Positions 53,966 through 63,100 of a stretch of 64,000 nt of DNA are shown piece after piece. The notes under the pieces are model-generated. The model was not told the DNA's origin. It saw only the letters and a program-made list of their open reading frames with translations, and did no database searches. The position numbers and the translations under genes are program-made. Location of the stretch: assembly GCA_905221605.1 (NCBI GenBank), contig CAJNDS010002413.1, positions 124,001-188,000 on the forward strand, read 5' to 3'. Position 1 is the stretch's first letter. The number at the start of each line of letters is the position of its first letter. The stretch is from Symbiodinium natans (lineage: Eukaryota > Sar > Dinophyceae > Suessiales > Symbiodiniaceae).

Positions 53966-54200
53966 GGGCCTTAATGTTGGACCCTGCTTAGTATGTTCTC
54001 AGGGCCTGATGTTGTCCTGCTTTCAACAGTCCGCGGGACTTGCATGATCTCAATAGAGATGAGTTTACACAATCCAAATGAGGGTTTAGGGTTTAGTGTT
54101 TAGGGTTCGCTGCCTTTCTAACCCACTAAGACGCACAACACCTCAATCCTAAACCCCAAAGGACCCTCAGCCCAAAACCCAAAGTTCCTAACATCCGCAG
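53966..54200. other. Upstream region of the RCC1 gene, no coding seen
   Basis: Non-repetitive to about 54080, then degenerate CCCTAAA. Holds the likely 5' leader/promoter of the minus-strand gene; no TATA-like motif or spliced-leader relic recognised. Confidence 0.5.
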
Positions 54201-54353
54201 AGTTTTGGAGCCAATATGCTCACAGAGCTTGATTCGGGGGGCGCAGTTAAAGCACAGCCTAAGTCTCTACGTCTAAAACATGGCCCCTTTTTGGGCACCC
54301 CAAAAATAAGGATCCGGATTAGACTGGGAACCCAAAGGGGAAGCATAACTTAG
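54201..54353 (+). CDS. Predicted terminal exon, 50 codons
   Basis: ACATCCGCAG acceptor; SFGANMLTELDSGGAVKAQP, KSLRLKHGPFLGTPKIRIRI, RLGTQRGSIT and TAG 54351-54353. Clean, long frame in non-repetitive DNA, invisible to ATG-based calls. Confidence 0.64.
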   Translation, partial: SFGANMLTELDSGGAVKAQPKSLRLKHGPFLGTPKIRIRIRLGTQRGSIT

Positions 54354-54554
54354 GAAAGCCCCCCCATGTACCTAAAGGCTCCGTGTCCTGGACCCCCACT
54401 ATAGTCATGGGTTTCCCTACTAGCGCCCTCTATACTGCCCTTTTGCAAGGTTCCCCCTTTTTAAATACCTTAATAAGGCTTACTTATCCCTAAATCGCCT
54501 TCTGGTAGAATAGAGGGTAAACCCTAAACCCTAAACCCTAAACCCTAAAGGCAG

Positions 54555-54589
54555 AACTATTGGGTTCCCTTTCTAGGGTCGGCCCCAGC
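54555..54589 (+). CDS. Predicted small exon
   Basis: AAAGGCAG acceptor, AGC|GTGTTT donor; NYWVPFLGSAP. Confidence 0.4.
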
Positions 54590-54818
54590 GTGTTTGGGGG
54601 CTCCGGGTTCCCTAAACCCTGAACTCCCCAAACTCCCTGAACTCCCTAAACTCCCTAAACTTGGGGTTTGGGTTTAGGGTTTAGGGTTTAGGGTTTGGGG
54701 TTTGGGGTTTGGGCTTTGGGGTTTGGGGTTTGGGGTTTGGGGTCTGGGGTTTGGGGTTTGGGATTTAGGGTTTAGCGTAACTCCCCAAACCCTAAACCCT
54801 AAAGGGTTGGGGCCCAAG

Positions 54819-54884
54819 GTGCGTGGAGGCCGCATTGCTCCGGTGAAGCATCGGGTAGTGCCTGAGGCACACTCTGGAAACTAA
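54819..54884 (+). CDS. Predicted terminal exon, basic
   Basis: GGCCCAAG|G acceptor; VRGGRIAPVKHRVVPEAHSG then N and TAA 54882-54884. TTTGGGG repeats (54690-54760) lie upstream. Confidence 0.48.
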   Translation: MRGGRIAPVKHRVVPEAHSGN

Positions 54885-55030
54885 ACCCAAATGGGGGGAG
54901 GGGGCGTTAGGGCTTGCTGTAGGGTTTGGGGTTTAAGGTTATGTACCCTTGTTGGGGCTTCCTACAACATGGAGAATAGTTGTATTCTGATTTTTGTTTT
55001 TGTCTGAGTCTTTCTTTTTTTTGGGAGGAG

Positions 55031-55075
55031 TGGGGGGGGGGGGGGGGGGGGGGGGGGGGTGGGTGGGTGGGTAAG
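55031..55075 (+). repeat. Poly-G and GGGT tract
   Basis: About thirty G then GGGT units; potential G-quadruplex. Confidence 0.95.
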
Positions 55076-55089
55076 TTATACGGGTCCAG

Positions 55090-55136
55090 CTTTTAGGGAT
55101 GTGAACGCTTGGGGTTTTCTGTGGCTTCGAACCCAA
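55090..55136 (+). CDS. Predicted exon
   Basis: GGGTCCAG acceptor, CAA|GTAACT donor; FRDVNAWGFLWLRTQ. Confidence 0.45.
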
Positions 55137-55454
55137 GTAACTTTATGCACTAGCACCCTAAAGCCCTAAACTGCAGAAGAAGAACCTGTGAGGAACTCTT
55201 AACTACAACCCATGCTCCACAAGTGTTCTCGTGGCAAACCTTTCACCACAAACCCCAAACCCTAAACCCTAACCTCACGACACACTTCGGTGGGGGCCCC
55301 TGTATGAGCCTTGAAAGCAGGGTGGTCGGGTTGAGGCAACCCTGCCCCCAAACCCTGGACCCTGTTTCCCGCTAAGCCTTATAAATTCCGGCGGCCTCTT
55401 TATCTATTACCCTAAACCCTAAACCCTAAACCCTAAACCCTAAACCCATATAAC

Positions 55455-55524
55455 CTAAGCCCCATGAGCCCCCGCGTGCCTCACCACCTTCATGTAGAAG
55501 ACCACGCCGAAGATGAGCCAGCAC
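55455..55524. CDS. Predicted exon, strand uncertain
   Basis: Minus: AAAAAG|G acceptor, CWLIFGVVFYMKVVRHAGAH then GA and TAG, a plausible membrane segment with GC-rich third positions. Plus: MSPRVPHHLHVEDHAEDEPA then PFYLGFCR to a poly-T. I favour minus. Confidence 0.45.
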
Positions 55525-55569
55525 CTTTTTATCTGGGGTTTTGCAGGTTTTTTTTTTTTTTTTTTTGGG

Positions 55570-55842
55570 GGGGGGTTCGGGTTTAGGGTTTAGGGTTTAG
55601 GGCTTAGGGTTTAGGGTTTAGGGTTTAGGATTTTAGGGTTAGGGTTTTTGGGTTTAGGGTTTAGGTTAGGGTTCAGGGTTCAGGGTTCAGGGTTTAGGGT
55701 TTAGGGTTTAGGGTTTAGGGGTTAGGGGTTAGGGGTTAGGGTTTAGGGTTTAGGGTTTAGGGTTTAGGGTTTAGGGTTTAGGGTTTAGGGCTTAGGGTTT
55801 AGGGTTTAGGGTTTAGGGTTTAGGGTTTAGGGTTTAGGGGGG
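55570..55842 (+). repeat. TTTAGGG array with TTAGGGG and TTCAGGG blocks
   Basis: About thirty-five units, block-structured, ending in poly-G. Confidence 0.96.
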
Positions 55843-56104
55843 GTGGGAGGGGCGGTTTACGGGTCCGGGTTTCGGGTTTAGTGCCTCTCGGGGGATAGCC
55901 CCGTAAACTTAACTTTAAACAAGGGGCCCCCCACGAAAGCGCATGCTAGGGTCTAGGGTCTAGGGTCTAGGGGGTTTAGGGTTTAGGGTTTAGGCTTTAG
56001 GGTTTGGCGTTTGGAGTTTAGGGTTTCAGGAGGAAGTCCCTGAAGCCTCCTAAGCCCCAGTGATCCCCTCAAGCAAAGCAAGCACAACCACTAGAAGGGT
56101 TCGG

Positions 56105-56430
56105 GGTTTAGGGTCGAGGGCACGAACCCTAAACCCCAAACCCCAGACCCAAACCTTAAACCCTAAACCCCAAACCTTAAACGCTAAACCCCAAACCACA
56201 AACCCTAAGCCCCTAAACCCTAAACCCCAAACCCTACACCGTAATCCCCACACCCCAAACCCCAAACCCTAAACCCCTAAACCCTAAACCCTAAACCCTA
56301 AACCCCAAACCCTAAACCCTAAACCCCAAACCCAAAACCCCAAACCCGAAACCCGAAACCCGAAACCCGTAAACCCACAACCCCAAACCCTCAACCCCAA
56401 ACCGAAACCCCAAACCCTAAACCCGAAACC
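56105..56430 (-). repeat. CCCTAAA/CCCCAAA/CCCGAAA mixed array
   Basis: Variants alternate in blocks; long Asn-Pro-Lys or Val-Trp-Gly-Leu ORFs over it are repeat-encoded. Confidence 0.96.
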
Positions 56431-56448
56431 CTACACACGAAGGCGCAG

Positions 56449-56499
56449 AAGCTCCAGGATATTCTCGTGCTCGCCTCTCCACTTCTCCTGGACTCCGAG
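56449..56499. CDS. Predicted exon, strand uncertain
   Basis: Plus: AGGCGCAG acceptor, GAG|GTGTAG donor, KLQDILVLASPLLLDSE. Minus: TCCAG|G acceptor, EKWRGEHENILELLRLR to CGT|GTGTAG. The minus reading is a better helix. A 130-bp perfect TTTAGGG array (56521-56652) follows. Confidence 0.42.
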
Positions 56500-56520
56500 G
56501 TGTAGGGTGCAAGGTTTAGT

Positions 56521-56652
56521 TTAGGGTTTAGGGTTTAGGGTTTAGGGTTTAGGGTTTAGGGTTTAGGGTTTAGGGTTTAGGGTTTAGGGTTTAGGGTTTA
56601 GGGTTTAGGGTTTAGGGTTTAGGGTTTAGGGTTTAGGGTTTAGGGTTTAGGG
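56521..56652 (+). repeat. (TTTAGGG)n array
   Basis: About nineteen perfect units. Confidence 0.98.
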
Positions 56653-56656
56653 TGTC

Positions 56657-56760
56657 TCAATGAGTGGGCGCGTTGGTGCTGAAAGCACCCAGGCGCGCGC
56701 CCCGACTTGCATAAGGCCACCCCCGCTGGCGCTCCACCCTCGCCTTAACCTTTACGGGTT
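56657..56760. CDS. Predicted exon, strand uncertain
   Basis: Minus: KVKARVERQRGWPYASRGAR then LGAFSTNAPTH and TGA near 56657. Plus: GCACCCAG|G acceptor, ARPDLHKATPAGAPPSP and TAA. Confidence 0.42.
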
Positions 56761-56879
56761 TAGGGTTCTTTTGAACTCTGATCGTGCTTTCGTAATTTTT
56801 CTCTTGTCTATTGGTTGGGTTTAGAAGCTCGGCATCGATGCAGATCAACTACCCTGAAGGTCGCAGCCCTTAGGCATTG

Positions 56880-57500
56880 CAAGGGAGATGTCTATCAGTC
56901 GAGAGCTGCTGGGGGAGCCAAAAGTCAGAGGTTTGGGCTTGGGGCTGGCTGCCGCCTTCGCTCTCGGCGATGCTGCGTGCTGGGCGGGGATTTGGAAAAC
57001 TTGCTTGGAAGGGCGTGAAATCAGAGGTTTGGGCTTTCGCCAGGCTGATGCTGCATCTTTTGTGATTTTCGTCTTTTGTAATGTTGGGCTTAGATGTCCA
57101 TCATTCGAGGGCTTCTGGGAGGGCCAAAAAGTCAGAGGTTTGGGATTGGGTCGGCTGCCCCCTTCGGTTGGGATGGGTGGTTGCTGCAAGCTGCATCTGG
57201 AAGGCCTGGTTGGAGGCCGCCTATCTGGAAGGCCTTGCTGGAGGCGTGGTGGTCTTGTGAGTCTTTCGAAAAATGCCAAAAGCCCAAAGGTTTGGGCTTG
57301 GGGCTGGCTGCCGCCTTCGCCCTTAGTGATACTGCGTCCTGGTTGGGGATCTGGATCCCTTGCTTGAAAGGGCCTCCCAGAAAGGGGTTGAGGCCTGCTT
57401 TTCAGGCGGGGGCCTCCTAGGCAGAAACTCACAGTTTTCCAGTAATTCTTTCTGAAAGTGCAAAAGCCCGAAGGTTTGGGCTTGGGGCTGGCTGCCGCCT
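56880..57500. repeat. Degenerate tandem repeat, 90-180 bp spacing
   Basis: The segment GGTTTGGGCTTGGGGCTGGC recurs at about 56930, 57289 and 57473, with diverged forms near 57022 and 57135; each is followed by TGCCGCCTTCG and GGATCTGGATCC-like text. Open frames run through on both strands (a 235-codon minus frame, Pro/Lys-rich, and a 159-codon plus frame). It may be a decayed coding repeat; I cannot say which strand. Confidence 0.7.
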
Positions 57501-57644
57501 TCGCCCTTGGATGCTGCTGCTGCGTCCTGGTTGGGGATCTGGATCCTTGCAAGGGGCCTCAAGCCAAGGCTTGGCAAACGTGCGCCAGGGCCAGCGCCCT
57601 GACCCAGCACTCCCACAGTGCGTCGTTGGTCAAATTCCAGAAAA

Positions 57645-57840
57645 CGAGAGCCCGCCCAGAACCGTCGATTTCAGTGCTAAAAAATCGCATTTTTAACTGG
57701 GACCCGGGCCGATCCTGGGGCCCCCCTCATTTGGGGTGTTTGTGGCTGAAACCGGCGCAGGCTCGACCGTCGATTTCAGTACCAAAAAATTCAAGGGGGG
57801 TCGGAGTTTTGAGCCAGGGGGTCTCCGAATACTAAATTGC
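57645..57840 (+). repeat. Direct repeat ACCGTCGATTTCAGT
   Basis: CCGTCGATTTCAGTGCTAAA at 57661 and CCGTCGATTTCAGTACCAAA at 57768, 107 bp apart, in non-telomeric DNA. No firm coding sequence. Confidence 0.7.
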
Positions 57841-57944
57841 TTCGAAAATGACAAAACACGACCCCCCGTTGACCAAAATTAGGCCGTGAAAAGGTCCGGT
57901 GACCCTTTGAAGGTCCCGAAAACGCTCTCAAGCAGCGTGCTCCC

Positions 57945-58220
57945 AACTCCACAGGGGCTCCCAGGCAGGGACGCCAAAAATTTTTTTCACGGGCCTTTCA
58001 AGCAGGGGCCTCCAGGCAGGGGCCTCCCAGGCAGGGTCTCAGCCAGGCAGGGGCTTCTCAGGCAGGGGCCTCAGGCGGGCTGCCAGGCAGGGGCCTCCCA
58101 AACAGGGACCTCCCAAACAGGGGCCCTCTCACACCTCCCAAAATTAGGCAGCAGGAGGCGCAGCCAGGGGCCTCCCAGGCAGGGGCCTCCCAGGCAGAGG
58201 CCTCCGAGACAGGGGCCTCA
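57945..58220 (+). repeat. 15-16 bp minisatellite CAGGCAGGGGCCTCC
   Basis: Around fifteen imperfect units. The collagen-like Gly-Pro-Arg ORF across it is repeat-encoded. The unit carries CAG|G and could act as a row of 3' splice sites. Confidence 0.93.
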
Positions 58221-58279
58221 AAAAGGTTGCGATGTTTTGGCCGAAGGTTTGGGGTATCTTATTCTGGGGCGACTGACAG

Positions 58280-58429
58280 GTTTCTCGCGACCTGCCGGGT
58301 CCACCGCGCAGCCCGCAGCTGCCTGCGGGACTGGAGCTCCGTCGCCCGCCGGAGGGCTTCTGGCTCCGGAGCTACCTCGCCTGCCGGCTTCGGTGCGTTC
58401 GCCCTGCTCGACGGCCCCGACCTCACTCA
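58280..58429 (+). CDS. Predicted exon, 49 codons
   Basis: GACTGACAG|G acceptor; FLATCRVHRAARSCLRDWSS, VARRRASGSGATSPAGFGAF, ALLDGPDLT and donor TCA|GTTTAGGG. GC-rich, Ala/Arg-rich. The sequence 58430-59500 is degenerate TTTAGGG/CCCTAAA, poly-G and a repeated GTGGGCATTTGTC; I see nothing coding there. Confidence 0.56.
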
Positions 58430-59511
58430 GTTTAGGGTTTAGGCTTTAGGCTTTAGGGTTTAGGTTTTTGGGTTTAGGGTTTCGGGTTTAGGGTTTAGGG
58501 CCTTGGGTTTGGGGGGGGGGGGGGGGGGTTACATAGGGGGTTGAGGGTGAGGGTTTAGGGTTTAGGTTTTAGGGTTTAGGGTTTGGGTTTTAGGTTTTTA
58601 GGGTTTAGGTTTTTTTTTTTGGGTTTAGGGGTTTATGGCTTTAGGGCCTTGGGGGGGGGGGGGGGGGGGGGGGTGGGTTACATAGGGGGTTTAGGGTTTA
58701 AGCACGTTCAAGCCGCAAGCCCCTACCCCCCCCCCTTCCCGCCAAAAAAGACACAAATGCCAAATTTAGCCCTGAACCCTAAACCCCTATTACCAACGTA
58801 TTTAAACCCTCATGGCATTCGTGGGCATTTGTCAAAAAACATGAGTGGGCATTTGTCGAAAGTTAGCGGGTGCTTGTCAGAACGTTCGTCTGGCGCGCAG
58901 GGTTTGGGTAAACCCTAAACCCTAAACCCTAAACCCTAAGCCCTTGGTGCGCAGGGTTTTGTGTAAAGGTTTTGCGCCCTCGGGTTTGGGCATAGGGTCA
59001 AGGGCCCTGGGGTTTGGGGCATCGAGTTTAGGAGCCCAGGGTTTGGGTAACCCTAAACCCTAAACCCTAAACCCTAAACCCCAAACCCTAAACCCTAAAC
59101 CCTAAACCCTAAATCCCAGGGCCTGGGGTTTGGGGCGTAGGGTGTAGGGTTTAGGGCCCACTCTGGGCTTCGAGTTGTCGGCCCACTATATTTTTGGTTG
59201 AGGGTCTAGGGTTTAGGGTGTAATGTTCTGGCATTCTTAGGGTTTAGGGTTTAGGGTTTAGTGGGTACTGAATGCCTCCCTGAACCCCAAACCCAAAACC
59301 CCACACTCTAAACCCTAAACCAACCCCAAACCCCAAAAACCTTTCAAGAACACAAGGCAAGATGGGTTTCACACCCTCGAATCCTGAACCCCCTTTAGGG
59401 TTTAGGGTTTAGGGATTTGGGGTTTTGGGGTTTAGGGCTTAGGGTGTTTGTGATGTTTAGGAAGAGGTTGTGGGTTCTGGGTCTACTGCACGCTTTGCGC
59501 GGACTTGCAAG

Positions 59512-59552
59512 GAAGCCAGGCATGCAACGAACAGGGCAGTGCGTGAGCCACG
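59512..59552 (+). CDS. Predicted exon, gene S
   Basis: CTTGCAAG|G acceptor; EARHATNRAVREP to ACG|GTTTAGGG. A GTGAGC donor lies inside at 59542. Confidence 0.5.
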
Positions 59553-59660
59553 GTTTAGGGTTTAGGGTTTAGGGTTTTGGGTTTAGGGTTTAGGGTTTAG
59601 GGTTTAGGGTTTAGGGTTTAGGGTTTAGGGTCTAGGGTTTAGGGTTTAGGGTTTAGGGAG
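59553..59660 (+). other. Proposed intron made only of telomere-like repeat, 108 bp
   Basis: Starts GTTTAGGGTTTAGGG, contains about fifteen units with single TTTTGGG and TCTAGGG changes, ends TTTAGGGAG. GT...AG and in phase with both neighbours. Confidence 0.6.
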
Positions 59661-59786
59661 CCAGCAAGTCGTTTCAAGTGAAGTTTCCCTGATTTGCCTG
59701 GGAAGTCCTAAGAAAAGAAGCATGGCTGGGTCAAAAATGCGCGGCGAGCGGGGTGTGGGTCCAGGATCCATCTCGCAGTACAGAGG
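59661..59786 (+). CDS. Predicted exon, gene S, 41 codons
   Basis: QQVVSSEVSLICLGSPKKRS then MAGSKMRGERGVGPGSISQY and R, ending AGAGG|GTTTAGGG. Natural composition in non-repetitive DNA bordered on both sides by the repeat. Confidence 0.64.
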
Positions 59787-59833
59787 GTTTAGGGTTTAGG
59801 GTTTAGGGTTTAGGGTTAGGGCTTAGGGTTTAG
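59787..59833 (+). other. Proposed 47-bp intron, pure TTTAGGG repeat
   Basis: GTTTAGGG repeated with one TTAGGG and one CTTAGGG unit, ending TTTAG|G. Shortest telomere-only GT...AG interval here. Without removal the frame of 59661 stops inside it. Confidence 0.55.
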
Positions 59834-59870
59834 GGTGCGGAGCTGCAACTGGTATTGTAAAAAGAGTTAG
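59834..59870 (+). CDS. Predicted terminal exon, gene S
   Basis: TTTAG|G acceptor; VRSCNWYCKKS and TAG 59868-59870. The next gene's leader begins about 35 bp downstream. Confidence 0.52.
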
Positions 59871-59905
59871 TGTTGGAAGTTGAAAGGGTTAATAAACCCG
59901 GAAAT

Positions 59906-59922
59906 CATTTTTATGGCTCAAG
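59906..59922 (+). other. Candidate relict dinoflagellate spliced leader
   Basis: CATTTTTATGGCTCAAG compared with the end of the known dinoflagellate SL, CCATTTTGGCTCAAG: CATTTT and TGGCTCAAG match with two extra bases between. Established: dinoflagellate mRNAs carry this leader, and reinserted cDNAs keep relics of it. Chance similarity cannot be excluded. Confidence 0.45.
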
Positions 59923-59949
59923 ACTGGGCCATGTGCCTGGTAGAAAAAG
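59913..59949 (+). CDS. Possible first coding exon of the WW/S1/CCCH gene
   Basis: ATG 59913 opens MAQDWAMCLVEK and ends AAAG|GTGAGT, a consensus donor. Removing 59950-60105 (156 bp, ends GGCTTTAG|G) joins in phase through GWKLEA to the ATG at 60123. If real, translation starts here and the relict leader overlaps the start codon. Confidence 0.45.
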
Positions 59950-60122
59950 GTGAGTGCCCTGTGGTTTGGGTTTGTTGTGTGGTTGATCCAGGGAAATCAA
60001 GGGATTCTGTTGGGGTTGACTTTTCGGTTTCTCGTCCCCCTTCGGGTTCCCCCCGTAGGTTATGAGCCCAAATTAGGTTCCCTGCGGTTTGTGTTTCGGC
60101 TTTAGGGTGGAAGCTTGAAGCC

Positions 60123-63100
60123 ATGGCGACCAACTGGTTACGGACTGGGGTGGCATCATCAAGCTCCACTGTGGGCGACCAAGGTGATGGTGGTGTCAAA
60201 AGGTCTGCAACGGGTGAAAAAGTCGTTCCCAATGAGGAAGCTCTGGTTGATGTTGGTGGTATGCGTGGCGAAGAGAAGCCGGTGGTGGAAGGACTGGAAG
60301 ACCAGATGGAAGCAGTTTTGCTGCGCCTTCTGAGCAAACATGGGCATCTTCTTCGAGCTGCGGAATCTGCTGAATCAACGGGAGCGCCAACAACAAGCTC
60401 CTCTACGTCAAAGATTGTGGAGCAAGGGTGCCAGACAGAACTGGTTGGGGATGTTATCCCTGTTTCCAAGCGAGCTCGCAACAAGGTGAGTTTCGCGGCT
60501 GAAAGTGGTGATCTGTTGACAGGTGAAGTGGAAGAAACTGCGCCTGTTGCTGCGACAAAAAGCAGTATCCTCGTTGTTGGGGACGCAGAAGGAGTCGTTC
60601 CTGTTGCTATGGTGATGAGCGAAGGAGAAATCTTGGAATTGGAGGCAGCAAGAATACAGCAAGAGTCAGACGAGGACTTATACGCTGGTGGTGGAGGCAA
60701 AGCGTCTCAGGCTGCTGACCTTCCAATCGTCGACTGCGATGGGAAGACATGGGAACGCCATTTTCACGAGGATGGGAGAGAATATTTTTACTGCTTGGAC
60801 ACTGGTGATACCCAATGGGTGTTGCCTAAGAAGACTGGAATGGCTGGAAATAGCGAGGGGCCAGGTGTTGGAATGGGCATTGTCCCTGTGGAAGATGAGC
60901 CAACGCTGGGTGCTACCTCGTCTCCATCATCTACTGAGTCTTCTAGGGCACAGCAGGGTAGCATGGAAAGTGTGAACAGCGGTGTAAATAGTGTAAGTGA
61001 AAAGGATTTTTCCTCTACTATCGGGGATAGCGGTCCTAGGGGTGGTGGTGACGCCCCGACCTCGGGTTCTCCTGATGAAGAGGGGATTTCTGGAAACCGA
61101 GCAGACATCGCTGAAGCTCAACATCTGGATCGGGAAGAAATGGGGATGCTTTCTGAGGGTGTGGCAGCGGTGGAATCGGTGGGTCCAGAAGAAAAAATGC
61201 CCAATGTGGAGATCGGAATTGTGTCGGCTACAGAAGAGCGAGTGGTGGATGTGGTGCCTGTCGTTCAGGAAGATGGCCCTGGAGATTTGGATGACGAAGA
61301 GAAAAAGTTGTGCATTACGACTGAGGAGGTCTCTTCGTTTGGTGCCGAGAATTCTGCCATTCAAAGGGAAAAGGAAACTTCTGAAACTGCTGGAGACACG
61401 GTTGATAAGAAAGATGAGGCCTGGAGCGCCAATGAAGCGCGGGTCGATGCGCCAGATAGTACCTGGAGTGCGAATGAGGCACGGGTTGAGGTGCATATGG
61501 TGGTACGTTCCACGGGCGACTGCAACAATGGGGCGCAGGTCTCCGCAGCAGCTGATGATGGAGGTTCACAGGTGGACGCACTGGTGCAACCTGAAATTAG
61601 CCGCGAGGAACGAAATGACAAGGACTACACCGGAGCCAATGAGGCAGCTGTGGTCAATGATGGTGGCAATTCTCCTTTGGAAACCATGGAACCAAAGGAG
61701 CCTGCGGTGGAAGAAAGTGTGCCTGCCGTGGATGATCAACTCAATCGCCCTGCAGCGGAAGAAAATTTGCCTGCTGCAGAAGGTGTGACAAAGGACACCA
61801 ATGAAGGGTCCACTCCCATGAAGGGAGAAGCGTTGCCGTCTGGAAGTTCACCGGAAGTCGACACCGAGCGAACTGAAGCAGATGAGGCAAAGCCTTTGGC
61901 AGAGAAAAAGGGAAGTCCTGAAATCCAAGAGCACAAAAAAGATGAGCTTGTGGGACTCGTGGAACAGGACGAGCAGTGTGACCCAAAGGTGAAGACAAAG
62001 GATGCGCCAGGAGCCGATGATACAGAGATGGTTTCTGAAGAGCATGCAAAGAAAGTGCCCCGAGCGGGAGCCTTGGAATCACCTGGGACACATTGCTATG
62101 AAGAGGGAGATAAGATCACTGGTCTAGTGCGCTGCATCAATGGGTATGGAGCTTTTTTGGACTATGGTGATCTAAATGTATTGATTCCTGCAGAAGGGAA
62201 CAATGTACATCAGTTCCAATTTGGTGATACTGTCAATGGAACAGTGAAACGAGTGGAAGATGATGGTACCATAATCTTGGACACCTTTCTGGTTTTGGAA
62301 GAGAACGAGGAGGATTCCTCGCCAAAGCTGCGCAAATGGAAGGACAGCGGCTGGGGTACATGGTGGACAGGCTCATGGCAGACTGGTCAATGGTACAAAG
62401 GTTCTGATGGTCAATGGGACTGGAAGTCAGAGGAACCGCAGTCTCGTGAGTGGTTCGCCGAGTCAAAAGCATCCTCGAGGGAACAAGAGGAGGCGGAGCA
62501 GAAACAGCTCTATGGAGAGAAGATCTGTCGAAATCTCCTGGAAGATGAAACAATTGATAATGACTACGTGGGCAAAATCACTGGGATGTTGCTGGGTCGT
62601 TCAATGGATGTGATTCTGGAGTGTATTGCAGATCATGCAGTCCTGAATAATGAGGCTCGGAGCGCATACAACATCTTGCTAAGTGATGGTTGGAAGCCTG
62701 AGGAGAAAGAACGTGTCGGTGTGGAAGAAACAACCACTTTTTCCCGGAAGCAGTACCACGACGCGCTCTACGAACTGGCACGCAAGAAAAGAAGATTTAG
62801 TGGACCAGTTGTGGGTGAAGCGGTGGCAATGTTGCTGAGCAAGGGAAAAGATGAGCTTTGGAACGAGCTGTGGTTGGACACCAAGCGATTTCTGCAAGAG
62901 CTTGACGGTGCAGTCGAGGAGATGAGCAAGAGGGAAAACAGGCCGATAGAGACCTATATGGATCCCGATCAGTACAAAAAGGCTCACACGACTCCGAAAA
63001 CTGTGTCACTTGGATACAGTAAGCTGTGCAGGTTCTTCAATCAAGGGAGGTGTCGAAATGGAGATGGGTGTTCCTATGAACATCGTCGCTACGGTGAAGG

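Noticed and set aside
56050-56272. Val-Trp-Gly-Leu-Gly-Phe and Lys-Pro-Gln-Thr-Leu ORFs
   Set aside because: Direct translations of CCCTAAA/CCCCAAA heptamers. The same holds for similar ORFs at 26990-27184, 40579-40761 and 54702 (start).
57886-58210. Collagen-like Gly/Pro/Arg ORF
   Set aside because: Produced by the CAGGCAGGGGCCTCC minisatellite; real coding appears only after 58279.
59918-60700. 260-codon minus-strand ORF opposite the WW/S1/CCCH gene, and similar shadows to 63980
   Set aside because: The plus frame has three recognisable domain types and 1292 open codons; the antisense frames are Ser/Thr-rich shadows.
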